A stretch of DNA of 64,000 bases from Monosiga brevicollis MX1 (Eukaryota; Opisthokonta; Choanoflagellata; Craspedida; Salpingoecidae), in the NCBI RefSeq assembly GCF_000002865.3, contig NW_001865046.1, forward strand, positions 3,113 to 67,112. Direction: 5' to 3'. The translations under genes and the position numbers were made by a program. Shown in pieces: positions 53,013 to 64,000 of the stretch (the first letter of the stretch is position 1; every line of letters begins with the position of its first letter). The notes beneath the pieces were generated by a model. That model saw only the letters and a program-made list of their open reading frames with translations, ran no database searches and was not told where the DNA came from.

Positions 53013-53991
53013 TATTCACTCCCAGGCATGATTGGCGTCACGGGCGCGCGATTGGTACACAAGCGACAGCGACCATCTTTTCGTCGGCAGCTCTTCCTTT
53101 TTTTTTCTCCTTCTTCTTCGGTTTTGGCTCCTGTCTTTTCGCTTTTTTTTTTTTTTTTTTTTTTTTCTTCTTCTTCTTCTTCTTCTCGCTCTCTCTTCTA
53201 GGTGTTTTTGTGTTTTGGCCACCGCTTTCCCCGTTTATGTGCTTGCGCTCTGCAAGCCTTCTTCTTGCCCCCCTCCCTCTGGGACAGAAGGTGTCGGACG
53301 GGAGCGTTCTTTGTGGTATCGCAGTTGTCGTCGCAGTAGTAGTTATAGTAGTAGTCGCACGAGTGGTGTGCGAGCTCTTTAAGGCAAGGCAAGGTTTGAC
53401 TTGGTAGATCATGGTTGCAGCATCGATGGTGCACGTTTGTGTGCTGCCAAACACAATTTTAGCAGTTTATTCAGCGTGTGCGACCTGTCCTTCAAAGACA
53501 TTCTCAAAAACCAGCAGCCAAACCGCACGGTAGGGGAGGGAGGCATGGCTTACTTCGGGCAGTGTGGGACTGACTTCTTCTACACCATGCACACAAGGCT
53601 TTTCCAAAAAACGAGACTTGCACCAAAAAAAAAAAAAAACGCCATTGCCGTTGGAAGTATGTGCATGCATGCAAGGGACGTCCGCTGTGCAGTCAAGCTC
53701 GTGGCAGCTGGCTGACCAACCACAAGACTCCTTTTTGGGCCCAACGGCCTCAGCAACGATCAGATCTCCGAAGGGAGCCACACTGGGTGGGGGTCTCTGG
53801 TGTTGATGCTGGTGTTGTTGCAACGGCTCAGGCCAATCCTTCCAAAATTTCAAAAGAGAATCATTTGACTTGAAAAGCACGACGTCGTCTCTGCCTTTTC
53901 CTCGAGTCGGACGAGCTATTCTTGCCCCGCTTGTGCCGCTTGTACCGCCTTGACTCTATAGCGCCCTGCCCGGTGCCCTGTCTTGACGATA
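53013..53991. other. Intergenic region with poly(T) and (TTC)n
   Basis: The 3' flank of the piggyBac-like gene holds a 23-nt T-run and a (TTC)n block at about 53144-53184. A second pyrimidine and (TAG)n-like patch lies near 53320-53360. Short frames beyond 53400 have no domain. Confidence 0.5.
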
Positions 53992-55404
53992 ATGGAAACG
54001 GCATCAACCCTTCATCTCGAGGTGCGTTCCAAAAGGCCTTGCTTGCACATCATCCACACCTCGCCGTCTCACGCCGATGCCTTTTTGCGCAGGCGCTGCT
54101 CTCGCAGCAGGCCGAGTACCGTGACCAGCAGCGCGCCGCACTTCAACCCGTTCAGAATCTAAACACAAGAGGTATGCAGTCAGCACTACTCCAATGGCAG
54201 TCGCCTAGCTGCCTCGTGTGCTGCCCTGCATCGACCTGACGTGCATGCACCGGTGCAGGCCAACGAAAGCGTAGCAAGAGTTTTCGACAGACCAAACACG
54301 ATCATGTGGGCGAAAGCCCTCTACGACCCTCGGTATGCGTCCCTTGACCAAGCCTCCTCCTCCCAGAGCGCCCAGTTCTGGATCACACCTTGTTTTCTGA
54401 CCAAAGATTGCCATGCCGCCATGGGTGTAGCCGGCTCGCTTAGCCTTTGGGGAGGAAACAAGCACAGCACAGGCCTTGCTGCTGCCCTCCGCACCCATAC
54501 CAGCTCGGCTGGTACAGCCCACCTCTTTGATGCAGCGAAACAATGGGTCCCGCGAATCTGTAGACCTGGCCCACTTTTTCATGCAAGCCTCTCAGCCCCA
54601 ACCCAAGTGGCGACCGAACCATCAGGATGGCAAAACTAGCACAAGCAACTCCTCTCTTTCCACATCATCCATGTCGTTGACGCGACCGCTGTTCCCCACC
54701 GGGGAGGATCCCAATGAGTCTCTCCCTCTGCGCTGGCCCGAGACTCAGAAGCAGGGCGGTGTAACGGGGCCCACGATCGCTCAGCAACTCTCGTCACGGG
54801 GCGAGCGCTCAACCACAGGAACACGGTCGACCGCGGAACCTCAAACCAACACTTCTACCTGGACCACTCGAACAGATCGCTCACACCTCGGCGCCTCGAT
54901 GGACTTGAACTTGAGCAATGACTCGATCAACGAAGAGCCTACCCTCATGGCTCGCACCAACACCATGTGCAGCATTGCCGAAGGTGAGCCGGGCCTGACA
55001 TGATGCTGGCCAAGCGCGTGTTCACAAGCAACCGTGCCTCCCTCACCGAATGCCCGCCTGGCCATCTGCCATCTGCTTCTGCAGGCTCCGTTGACGACGA
55101 AAACATGGTCCAGGATGCGCTCAAAGTGGAAAATAATGCGGTAAGAGACAAACCGGTGACAAGCAATGACGCAACGCGCACGTTTGCAGCGACTGGCCCG
55201 CTGCATGATCCTTATGATCCACCATCCCACCCCATTCCACTGGCTTCGCTCCGATTGCACCTCCAGCTTCAGCAGGAGAATCAGGCTTTGCGGCGACAGC
55301 TGGAGCAACTGCAGATGCAAAACAGCCGCCTGCGAGTGGTCAATGAGGACCTAATGGACCGCATCACAGCTCTGACCATGCGCGACGGCGCTGCTGAAGT
55401 CTAA
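53992..55404 (+). CDS. Unrecognised Ser/Thr-rich protein with C-terminal coiled coil
   Basis: I do not recognise a family. A start at 53992 (METASTLHLE, donor GTGCGT) leads into an exon with ALLSQQAEYRDQQRAALQPV. An exon around 54540-54983 reads SRESVDLAHFFMQASQ and continues as a Ser/Thr-rich, disordered segment. It is followed by SVDDENMVQDALKVENNA (about 55087-55141). The final exon (about 55190-55404) gives a clean heptad coiled coil: LQLQQENQALRRQLEQLQMQ and NSRLRVVNEDLMDRITAL. The stop is at 55402-55404. The coiled coil suggests oligomerisation or a scaffold role (inference). The 5' exon is the least certain part. Confidence 0.5.
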
Positions 55405-55865
55405 GCACAAACTCCTCGGGCGCAGCCATCGTCGTGCGCGCCCTCCTGTACACTCCCAGACTTATGCCCTTGTTCAATATCCCCCCCTTTTTTTGTTCTC
55501 CTTTTAATGACACCGTGCCCTTGTTCTTATTGTCGTCGGCAGTTTTCCTCCTCCGTTGTTGTGCATCTGATGGCCCAGCCAGCCAGTTTCGCTTTTCAGC
55601 GGTAGCTCCCCGCGTCTTCCTACCACTGGACTGTTCACTGCCACGGCAGCTCGCCTTGCCAAGACAATCGAAAGCGTCACCGACCCAAGGCACCCGGCAC
55701 ACCTCCAGCGTCCGGTCCTGTGTAACTCCTCCCCGACACTATGTTCATCTTCTTCTCATTTATAATCACAATTCAACGTTAAGCTCTCCTTCAAATATAC
55801 ATCTTCTTCATCTTCTTCTGCTACTTCTCGTTCGCTTACATTTTTTCCTCAAGCCACTGAGCGTC

Positions 55866-58785
55866 ATGGAGCCGGCCGATGGCAGTGGTAGCGCTGACGC
55901 GGGCTTGGAGCAGCCCGATGCTGAGCAGCTGATTGCAGTAGCGGAAGGCCAGGATGGCATGGCAAGCTTGGCACCCGAGGCTGAGCCGATGCATGTGGGG
56001 TCAGATGAGGTGGTGGCAACCCCCGAGTCACCAGCAGCAGAAGCCTTGGCCCCACCCGAACCGAGTCATTCGGGCGTCGCCGTGGATAGTACCGAAGAGG
56101 AGGCTGCCCGCGGCTCTGCTGACATGCAGCCATCTGTCGATGACCCTTTTGCCCTGGGACTGGCTTCAGACGCTTTGACGGCACAAGACTCGACCATGGC
56201 CCCAAGTGCTGAGGCAGATGCGGCCGCCCAGCCAGTTGAGCTCACACCGCCTGCCGCCCGGATAGCTGAGAGCAGCGACCCCGTAGCTACAGTGCTGGAA
56301 ATGCATGCCACCATTGATCAGCAGCCTCCCACATTGGCAGAGGAGCTGCACCAAGGGCTGGATAGTGCGGATGGGATGGCGGACGTGGCCTTGAGTGACG
56401 GTGAAGAAGAGGATGCTGATGATGTTGCCTCCAGCTTGGCCATGACAGCTCCCTCTGAAGCCAGCTTCCTGGCCGGAGGTAGTGAGGTTGCCCCATCCCC
56501 TCACCTGGTCCGAAACGACAGCCGTGTCTCCACCACGAGCAACCATTTTAACCATGCCGCCACTGACTCGAGCCACAGTCCAGGGCGCCACAACTCGATC
56601 ACCACTGCACCCGGCCGCCCAGTTTTGGTACGTTTGCTGACCTCGCTGCCCTCGATACCAGCAGTACCAGCCCTGCTCATGACCCAGTGCTCATTTCAGC
56701 GCCCTTCGCCCCTCGTTCCTATTCATGGCTTGCCTGATCCATACCCGCAGCAAGCCCCGGCATCCCTACTGGCTTCGGGCGACTCACGCGCAGCTGATGC
56801 CCCGGAGGCAACGAACACCCCGTGAGTGATTCGAGGCTGCAAGGGCATCGCTCAAGGCCCTGCGCGTTTGTTTCATGTTGTCCTTGTATTCTGATTGTGA
56901 CATGCTGTTTTCCTTGTTCCCATTTCTTCCCACTCAGGGTGACCGAAGCCCCTGACTTTGGTGACGTCCGTATCCAAGGTCCGATTCAAACGCCCCTGCG
57001 CATCAGCTCTCCGTTTCTACCCGGGCGACATGCTCACCTCCCGTGGCTATGCGCGATGCGGTACAGCCCCGGACGAAGATAATGCGCGGACCGCGAGGGC
57101 GGCAGGTCAAGTCCGGCGCGAAACCGTATTTGAACGCGCAAGCCTCCAATTCCGTTCTCTTTACAACGTACGGATGCCCCCGGCCCAGAAGCACACATGC
57201 ATGTTAATTATTGCCCCTTGATTCCAAGACGACCTCGGGCCAGGTGGATGAAGCTGCTTTGCCGGGCCCGGCTGGTTCACTCGTGACATTTTGTGTCCCC
57301 CGTACACGCACAGAGCGCAAACAAGCCCGTGGATGAGGAACTGGACGCATTACACCAGGTTTGTTCAGAACTCTCCCTTGCAGACCTTAGCATTTTTTTT
57401 TTTTTTTTCCAAGACTTTTTGTTCATCACTGATTTGGCATTGTATCCATAGGCTGTCAATGGTCGCCGAACGCAAGCCAAGGAGATGGCGATGGTCCTTC
57501 GCAAATACCAGCGCTGCATAAACGGCAAGTCTCATCCTCACACACACCGTGCTCACCGTGGTCCCTGAATTGTGCTGACATTGTAGCGCTAACCGCTCGA
57601 TAGATCTCAAAGCAGCCGAGAAGAGCATGAGCCACTTTCTCTTGACCCAGGGCGTGCGCGTACGTCCACGGTTTAACCCGCTTCAGATGCATCCGCGTCT
57701 CACTTCGCGCTTGCCCGCTTGTTGCCAATCGCAGACCCCGGGTCCCATTGGCGAGTGCATGCAAATTCTAGGGAGCACCCAGCGGGTATGTCGTGACTGG
57801 TGTGCCGTGGCTTCAACCCCGCCCGCACTTCCACCTTTCATCCCGTCTCAGTGTCTTGTACGATCATTTTTCTTGCTCAAACTTTGAGTTTGCTACCTCT
57901 TCACGTTGTTTCCGCCTTTGGTCGTGTTTCTGACAGACCATGGGGCGAAATGTTGAAGACCATACTCTTCCGGCCCTGGCCTCGGCCTTGGAGCAGCTCA
58001 ACGTTTATCAGCAACGGTACGTCTCGTTGAAGCCCTTCCCGGCACCTACGTGGCCTCCGTCTGGTTGCGTCAAAGTGTTTGCTTCAGGATATGCACTCAC
58101 TCCGACTGCGCACAAATACGGTAGCGTTTTGCCACCGGTACAGGCTGCCGCCAAGGCAGCCTCAAAGGCCTTCGTGCAACACGAGGCGGCCAAGGCCGTG
58201 GCCAGCAAGGTACACTGCTACAGCGGCGCTCCTTGCAGCAGCATGGTGACGCTCAACGTGTTGCTCTCGCTGTGGCAATCTAATGCAGCTTGGACTCTCT
58301 CTCCCTGCACGTAGGCTCGACAGTCAGAAAAGCATCGCGAGGTTGCCGAAACTCGTGCGCAGGAAGCCGAGCTGGAGTTCACCCAGCGCAAGGATGATGC
58401 CCGGGCTCGCAACTTGATTGTGGAGGATCATCGCATCCAGATGCTACTCAGCCAGCTCGAGGCCACACAGGTGGGTACATGTTGCGCAACGTGTTCCTTC
58501 AACTCGCTAATATGCCCTGCCTGGCCGATACTAACAGTCTTCGTGTCCCGAACAATCGTCTTCTAGCGGGCCTGGGGTACTGTTTTGAACGATAATGCCA
58601 ACGCCCTTCTGGTAGGTACTTCGTTGAAGTTCTCCTTCTTGGTATTTATCTGTTTGCATGTTTCAAACCAGAATCCTCATTTGCAATCGTCATTGCGCAT
58701 CTTAGAGCGCCGAGGCCCGATCGAAAGCCACCTATACCGAAGCGGCTCACACGGCCGTCCTTTAAAGCGCTTCAGTCTTAAGTAA
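55866..58785 (+). CDS. Acidic protein with a predicted BAR-like helical region
   Basis: The start at 55866 (MEPADGSGSADAGLEQPDAE) opens a 250-residue acidic, Ala/Glu/Ser-rich disordered region in the first exon. Later exons are short and strongly helical: FERASLQFRSLYN (about 57130), VDEELDALHQ, AVNGRRTQAKEMAMVLRKYQ (about 57452), DLKAAEKSMSHFLLTQGV (about 57605), MGRNVEDHTLPALASALEQL (about 57938) and ARQSEKHREVAETRAQEAEL (about 58316). Helix length, spacing and the amphipathic charge pattern resemble BAR/arfaptin-type membrane-curvature domains, but I cannot assign a subfamily. The end at 58785 assumes the last exon reads NPHLQSSLRILERRGPIES. A plain coiled-coil protein is the alternative. 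Confidence 0.5.
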
Positions 58786-59554
58786 TTGATCTCAAACCAA
58801 TTTTTGACGATGCTCAGTGCGGTGGCCTCCTTCCTGTCTTGAGGACGTGCTCGTGTTGATGGCCCAGACAACGAGAATGGCCTCTGATTTTGCCACAGAT
58901 GAGCTTCTCATAGCATATCAAACATGACCCCGACGCAGAAGGTATTGCGTGCCTAAATGAACATCTTACCCCAAAGCTCTCTACCTTTTCCTCGTCGTCG
59001 TCATCAAGTAACTAGACCGTTTTAAATCATGACCTCGAGGAAGTATTACTGTCTTGTAGAGAAAGTCTGTTCATAAGAGGTTCAATTTTGAGGCATGAGC
59101 TTCAACAAACATTCGCAATGTGACTTGCACTGGCGGCGAGAAGCGGCCACGTTCCCACGGGCGACGACAGCGAAAGTGCCAACCATAGAAGGATCAGCAA
59201 CGGTAGCCGCATCAAGATCAAGATACGTGGAAAAGAATAAAAAAAATCAATGAAAATACACAAAAATTATTGAAAAATTATCACACCCATTTTGGCACAG
59301 CAGCCGACTCACTCACATACAAAAGAGTCTCGACGACTCATCAATCTTTCTGCATCACACGGGGGGAGGGCACGAGGCGCGCTGTTTACTCTGTCTTTGG
59401 TCAACGCTCCAAGATAACCACAACACAAATGACTTGGCCATTTAACACGAGGCCCAGCCAACTGGAACGGGACTCGGCGGGAACAATGGACAAAACGAGG
59501 CCATTAGAAACAAACATGAAAACACTCAACGAGGCCCAGACCACCAGAGGGCGC
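58786..59554. other. Convergent intergenic region
   Basis: It lies between the 3' ends of the BAR-like gene and SMC4. It is A/T-richer than the flanks, especially at 59230-59285. No RNA gene or protein frame was recognised. Confidence 0.5.
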
Positions 59555-62500
59555 CTATGCAACAAGGAGGGAGGCATCAGCCACAGGACCGGCCAAGGCA
59601 GCACTCTTGGCAGAGGCCTGCTGTGCAATGGCCTGCTCGCGAGCCCGCGCCTGTGCAGCAACGAGTGCCGGGTCGATCGTCACGCTCTTCGTGGCGTTGT
59701 CAGTCTTGTAGATACCAATAAGACGATCCGCCAACTAGAAAAATAAAACGCAAATCACCGTGCCGGTTGTGTGAGGAGAATACTGCCGAGTTGCATCGCG
59801 GCCGTCAAGACTACGAGGGCCAGGCCAAACCTACCTCGAACATGTTGTTGCGCAGGCTAATGATGATAAACTGGGCGTTTTTGGTGCGCTCCTTGATATA
59901 GTTGGCCACGATAGAGACGTTCTTAAAGTCAAGCGCGGCATCAATCTCGTCCATGACGTAGAGTGGCGTGGGCTTGAAGTGGTGCAGGGCAAAGACCAGG
60001 GCCAGCGAGCTGAGCGTCTTCTCGCCACCAGAGAGGTTGGAGATGTTCTTCCAAGACTTTTTGGGCGGGCGGACCTGCGCATGTGCAACACCGAGAGGAG
60101 GGTGGGCGGTGTGAGAGGTTCATATGTTTATGTGCTGCACCAGAGTGGCGTATGTGACGAAATCAGAAGCCAAGAGGCGAGCACGTACCGAGAACACGAT
60201 GCCCTCTGAGAAGGGGTTGAGGCGATCAACGAGCTCAAGCTCGGCATCGCCACCCAGAGTGATCATTTGGTACATCTCCTTGAGCTTGTTTGTGATGATG
60301 CTGAAGCCGCCCATGAACATGTCCAGACGCTGCTTGCGCAAGTCCTCATAATGTTTACGAACGCCATCACGCAGCTCGGTGACCTCATCCAGTTCCCCCA
60401 CGCGTGCTAGGTAATCCTTCTCCTTCTTGTAAAACTGCTCAATGGCGGACATGTTGGGTTTGCGGCCTTGCAAGCGCTCCGAAAGAATCGTGATATCATA
60501 CTCGAGGGCATCCTTGTCCAGGGCAAGCAAGGCGGCCTCATCCAGTGTCTCGAGCTGAGTGGGAGCTGCCGACTTGACCTGCTCCGACTCTTCATCCAGC
60601 TCATCCATGTCTTCATAACCGATACTGCATACCAGCCAAGAAGTTGGGAGCGGGTGAGCAGAACGAGTGAAGGAAGACTCAACGCATGGGCCACAGCCAA
60701 GCACGTGCAGGCAGAGTAGTTTGTGAATGGGGCGGGGTGATTTACCGGTGGAGGCTCAGGCCGGAGAGTTTCTTTTGCCAATGCTTATTCTTGGCTGCAC
60801 TGTCTTTCACTGTTTTGGTCAGCTCTTCGACCTGGTGCTCAATGTCAACCATGGTTGACTTGAGCTGCGACATGGCATCGAGGGCATCATCATGGGCTCG
60901 CTTCAGCTCAGTCAAAACCTCCATGTGCTCTTGCAGCATGCGCTCGGCTTCTTCGCGTTGCTCGATGACCTCGATCGCTCCTTCCTCAATCTCCTTGAAC
61001 GACTCTTGCAGCTTGACCAAAGCTTCCTCATTTTCAGCCAGTTCCTCTGCAACAAATTCAGTGAGTCAGGAGTGGCACGAAAACAGCCCGCTTGTGTACC
61101 GTCCTTTTGGAGCCCCGACGAGGTGAGGAAATCATTGACTTACTTTGGCTCGCTTCAACGCGCTTGGACAACTGGGTAGTCTTGCGCGAGCATGCCTTGC
61201 CATCAACAGCGCCACGGGTAATCTGCTGCTTGAGGTCAACAATGGCTTGACGCAGGTCATCGACCTTGCTGCGCTTGGCCTTGAGCACAACACCACCCAC
61301 GTTGGCAAGGGCCTCCTCGCCATCCCGCACGGCCTGCTCATACTCGGCGGCGCGCTGTTTGGCTTCTTCAAAGGCAGCTTCGAGTTGAGCAATTTCCTTT
61401 TCAAGAGCTGCGCACTGCGCGACATCCTTGGAAGCAGCCTTGCTGCGCTTGGTGAGGTCCGCAATCTGGGTTTCGAGAGCACCCTTCTTTTGACCCAGGT
61501 TCGCAATCTCCATCTGGAGCCGCTTAGCCCGAGCCGTGCAATCAGCCGCCTGTTCTTGAAGCGATTCCACAAGCTGGGACAGCTGTTGCTGGCGTTGGCG
61601 CAGGTCGTTGAGCTCGCGAGTCAAGGTGGACATGTCGGTTTCCATCTCTTCGAGCTCGCGCTCGGAAAGCTGCGGTGTCAGGGAGGAGGACATGCCACCA
61701 CGCATCACCTTTTTGCCACCACCGGACATGGTACCCGAGGTATCAATGACCTCACCCTTAAGGGTGACAACGCGGTGCATGGCACGCGAGCCCTGGTAAA
61801 GACGACACAAAGCGAGGATATGAGCATCATGTTGCGAGCAGACTAAGCAGTCAACCCCCTCCCCGCCCCCCCGCCCCCACACACACACTCTGTAAAAGGG
61901 TCAACACACCTTGTATGCCACAGTTGTGGCCTGGTTGAGGTCTTTGGCCACCAACGTATCGCGCAGGGCCCAGTAGAAAGCCGCGACAAAGTGCTGGTCA
62001 CGAGGCTGAACCAAGTCAAAGAGGCGTTGAGTGCCCGAGGGTGCGGTGAAGGCAGCTGCGGCACGATCAGCCATGGCCGTGATCTTCTCCATGATGATGA
62101 AGGATGCACGGCCTACGTTGTGCTTGCGGAGAAACTCCACGCACAGCTTGGCCTCGCGGGCCGTGTCAACGACCATGTTGTTTAAAGCGCCGCAGGCCGT
62201 GGTGACGGCAACGTCGTAGGCATCGTCAATGGTACCGAGATCACCGAGGCGGCCATGGAAACCACTGAGGTTGTTCTTGGCCGCAAAGCGCTTGAGTGCC
62301 ACAAGAACGGCACTTTGAGCCCGAGACGAGGAAGAAGCTGCCCGTGCCTCCTCAAGCGTGACGCGCTTTGCGTTGCAAGACTGTTCGAGGGGGGCCAGTT
62401 GAGCCTCGACATTCGCCAGCTCCTTCTTAGCCTTGCCCAGCTGCTTGAGCACCTTGGCTTCCTCCTGCTGTACCTCGGCCAAAGCCTGAGTCTTGGTTTC

Positions 62501-64000
62501 TTCGTCAGCCTCGGCCTGGGCAGGGAATACAAACGGACAACATTAGCCCACGCACGTCACCACGAGCATGATTCGGTGCGCCTGTGCTGATTGAATCGAA
62601 TCGAGGCAAAAACGCAAACAAAACAAAACAAAACAAAAAAAACAAAACAAAACGAAACGAAACAAAACGAAACGAAAAGAGCGAGGCAGTGTGCAAGTAC
62701 CTGTTGTTGGCTCTGTTGAGCAGATTCGAGCGTCTGTGCCAGTTCGCGGCTGCTGCGGGTGAGTAGCTCGAGCTCGCCTTGCTTCACCTCCAGGTTGGCT
62801 TTGGCTTCGGCACGGGCCTGGCTGAAGGGGGCCAGCGCTGCCTGACGCGTCGCGAGCTCGTCTTGCTGGGCCTGCATCTCGCCTTGAAGACCCTCAAGCA
62901 TCTCTTCAAGACTCTTCTCTTCGCTGTCAAGCTGCTGCTGGGAGGCCTGAAGCTCTTCTTGCCAGCGCCCGCGGTCTTCCTCGAGGGCAACGTCCCGGGA
63001 AGCTTCTTGATTGAGTTGCTTCTGGTCCTTGGCAATGGAAGCCGTCAGCTTCTTGATCTTGTTCTTGAGAAACTTGTGCTCCTGAGGGGTGATGCAAACA
63101 AGGGTTCAGTGCAACACAAGGACGTGAGTTGAAGCGTCGGTGGCGATCGAGTAGGTCCGCCAGATGGGAGCGTAGGTGTAAGAGAGACAGCGGACAAAGT
63201 TTTGTTTGTGTGTGGATTGGCAGCAGGCCAAGCGTACCTCTTTGTGTTTAATATCCTTGCGTTCAAAGGCGATAAAGTCGGCCTTGGCCTGCTCGCAGGC
63301 TGTCTGCAGCTGGTTGACCTGCTTTTGTTCGACTTTGAGCTCTTGTTCCTGCCAGGCAGCAAGGCGGGGTGTAATGAGAAGCGGTTAGTTATGGACGTGA
63401 ACGTGGGCCAAGGGGTTAGGCCAGGTTGAGAACTGACCTTGATCTTAACGTCCTTTTGGAGGGCGGCAAGCTGAGCGCGTTGCTCGCTGGCTGACTCATT
63501 GACCTCGTTCAACTTGGTCTGGGCGTCTTCGAGCTGCTTGGTGCTCTGAAACTGAAAGAGCTGGTACAGCTTGGATTGAAGCATGGTCAGCTACAATGGG
63601 ATTCAAGACCGAGTGAGGTTGCCATGAGATCAAGAAAACGGAAGGGGAGTGGTGAGCCAGGGCGTGGCGGGGAGGGGCGGCTCTCCCGCGGCAAGCGACA
63701 AAGGTGGTTCGAACCTCATTCTCTTCTCCCAAGTAGGCCTCGGCTTCGTTCTTGCCACCCTCGAGCTTGTTCTTTTCCGTCTCCACAACCTTGACGCGGG
63801 CCAACTTCTCTGAGCGCTGTTCGTTGAGCTCGGCCAACTGGGTCTCGTCCTTGACAATGTCTTCCTTGAATTGATTGGAGCTGCAGCAGGTCGTGAGGCC
63901 CGGCGGCGATCGTTTTGTAAGCGAAGACGAGAAAGCCGAGGATGAATAGGACAAGAGGGGAGGCGCCGTCCTACCCAATAATGTCTTCGAGGTACTCCAG
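59555..64000 (-). CDS. SMC4: Condensin subunit SMC4, C-terminal part (runs off the window)
   Basis: SMC4 pairs with SMC2 to form the ATPase core of condensin, which compacts mitotic chromosomes. Reading down the minus strand, exons from 64000 to about 62560 encode the long N-terminal-side coiled coil. The hinge lies at about 62500-61730 (FHGRLGDLGTIDDAYDVAVT ... RVVTLKGEVIDTSGTMSGGG). The returning coiled coil fills about 61730-60200. The ATPase tail begins near 60075: VRPPKKSWKNISNLSGGEKT (signature motif) and PLYVMDEIDAALDFKNVSIV (Walker B). The last exon has LADRLIGIYKTDNATKSVTI and stops at 59555-59557. The VRPPKKSWK and IGIYKT blocks are specific to SMC4 among SMC proteins. The N-terminal P-loop lies beyond the window. 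An (AAAAC)n repeat sits in one intron (about 62620-62680). Confidence 0.95.
62617..62680 (+). repeat. (AAAAC)n / (GAAAC)n microsatellite in SMC4 intron
   Basis: Units drift from AAAAC to GAAAC along the block. It lies within an intron of the SMC4 gene. Confidence 0.85.

Overview
The window reads as nuclear DNA from a compact, intron-rich unicellular eukaryote, most likely a choanoflagellate such as Monosiga (inference). Genes lie on both strands at short spacing. They are cut by many short GT-AG introns and encode an animal-like set: an ABCC transporter, a cullin, a copine, eL30, the ATP synthase beta subunit, a PDZ-PH-RhoGAP protein and SMC4. A spliceosomal U2 snRNA gene is present. There is no operon structure and no bacterial signal. 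One 774-nt assembly gap (N) lies at 26944-27717.

Layout. 1-1250: a strand-asymmetric, almost G-free stretch, then diverged tandem repeats. 2.7-5.3 kb (-): an ankyrin gene built from tandemly duplicated 99-nt exons. 7.1-9.5 kb (-): a receptor L-domain/LRR-like gene in which nearly every repeat is a 72-nt phase-0 exon. 10.3-17.0 kb (+): an MRP4-like (ABCC) transporter sharing a CT-rich divergent promoter region with the L-domain gene. 17.3-20.4 and 21.2-23.5 kb (-): two tandem paralogous secreted proteins with a Cys-containing N-terminal module, an S/T stalk made of simple repeats and two PPC-like domains. 24.9-26.65 kb (+): a secreted PHB-depolymerase-type serine esterase. 27.8-31.6 kb (+): a cullin whose 5' end falls in the gap. 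31.8-34.5 kb (-): copine. 35.4-35.9 kb (-): RPL30. 37.6-39.5 kb (+): mitochondrial ATP synthase beta. 40.2-40.4 kb (+): U2 snRNA. 40.5-42.7 kb (-): a pogo/Tigger-type transposase gene with an altered catalytic residue. 43.6-49.7 kb (+): an ARHGAP21/23-like protein. 50.7-53.0 kb (+): an intronless piggyBac-like transposase-derived gene. 54.0-55.4 kb (+): a small coiled-coil protein. 55.9-58.8 kb (+): an acidic protein with a BAR-like helical region. 59.6-64.0 kb (-): SMC4, cut by the window end.

The genes do not form one pathway. Most are conserved housekeeping, signalling and cell-surface genes. The most unusual material is the repeat-per-exon architecture, the paired PPC/S-T-stalk genes, the U2 gene, the two transposase-derived genes and the G-less tract. 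Exon boundaries were read by eye from splice motifs and homology, so single junctions may be off.
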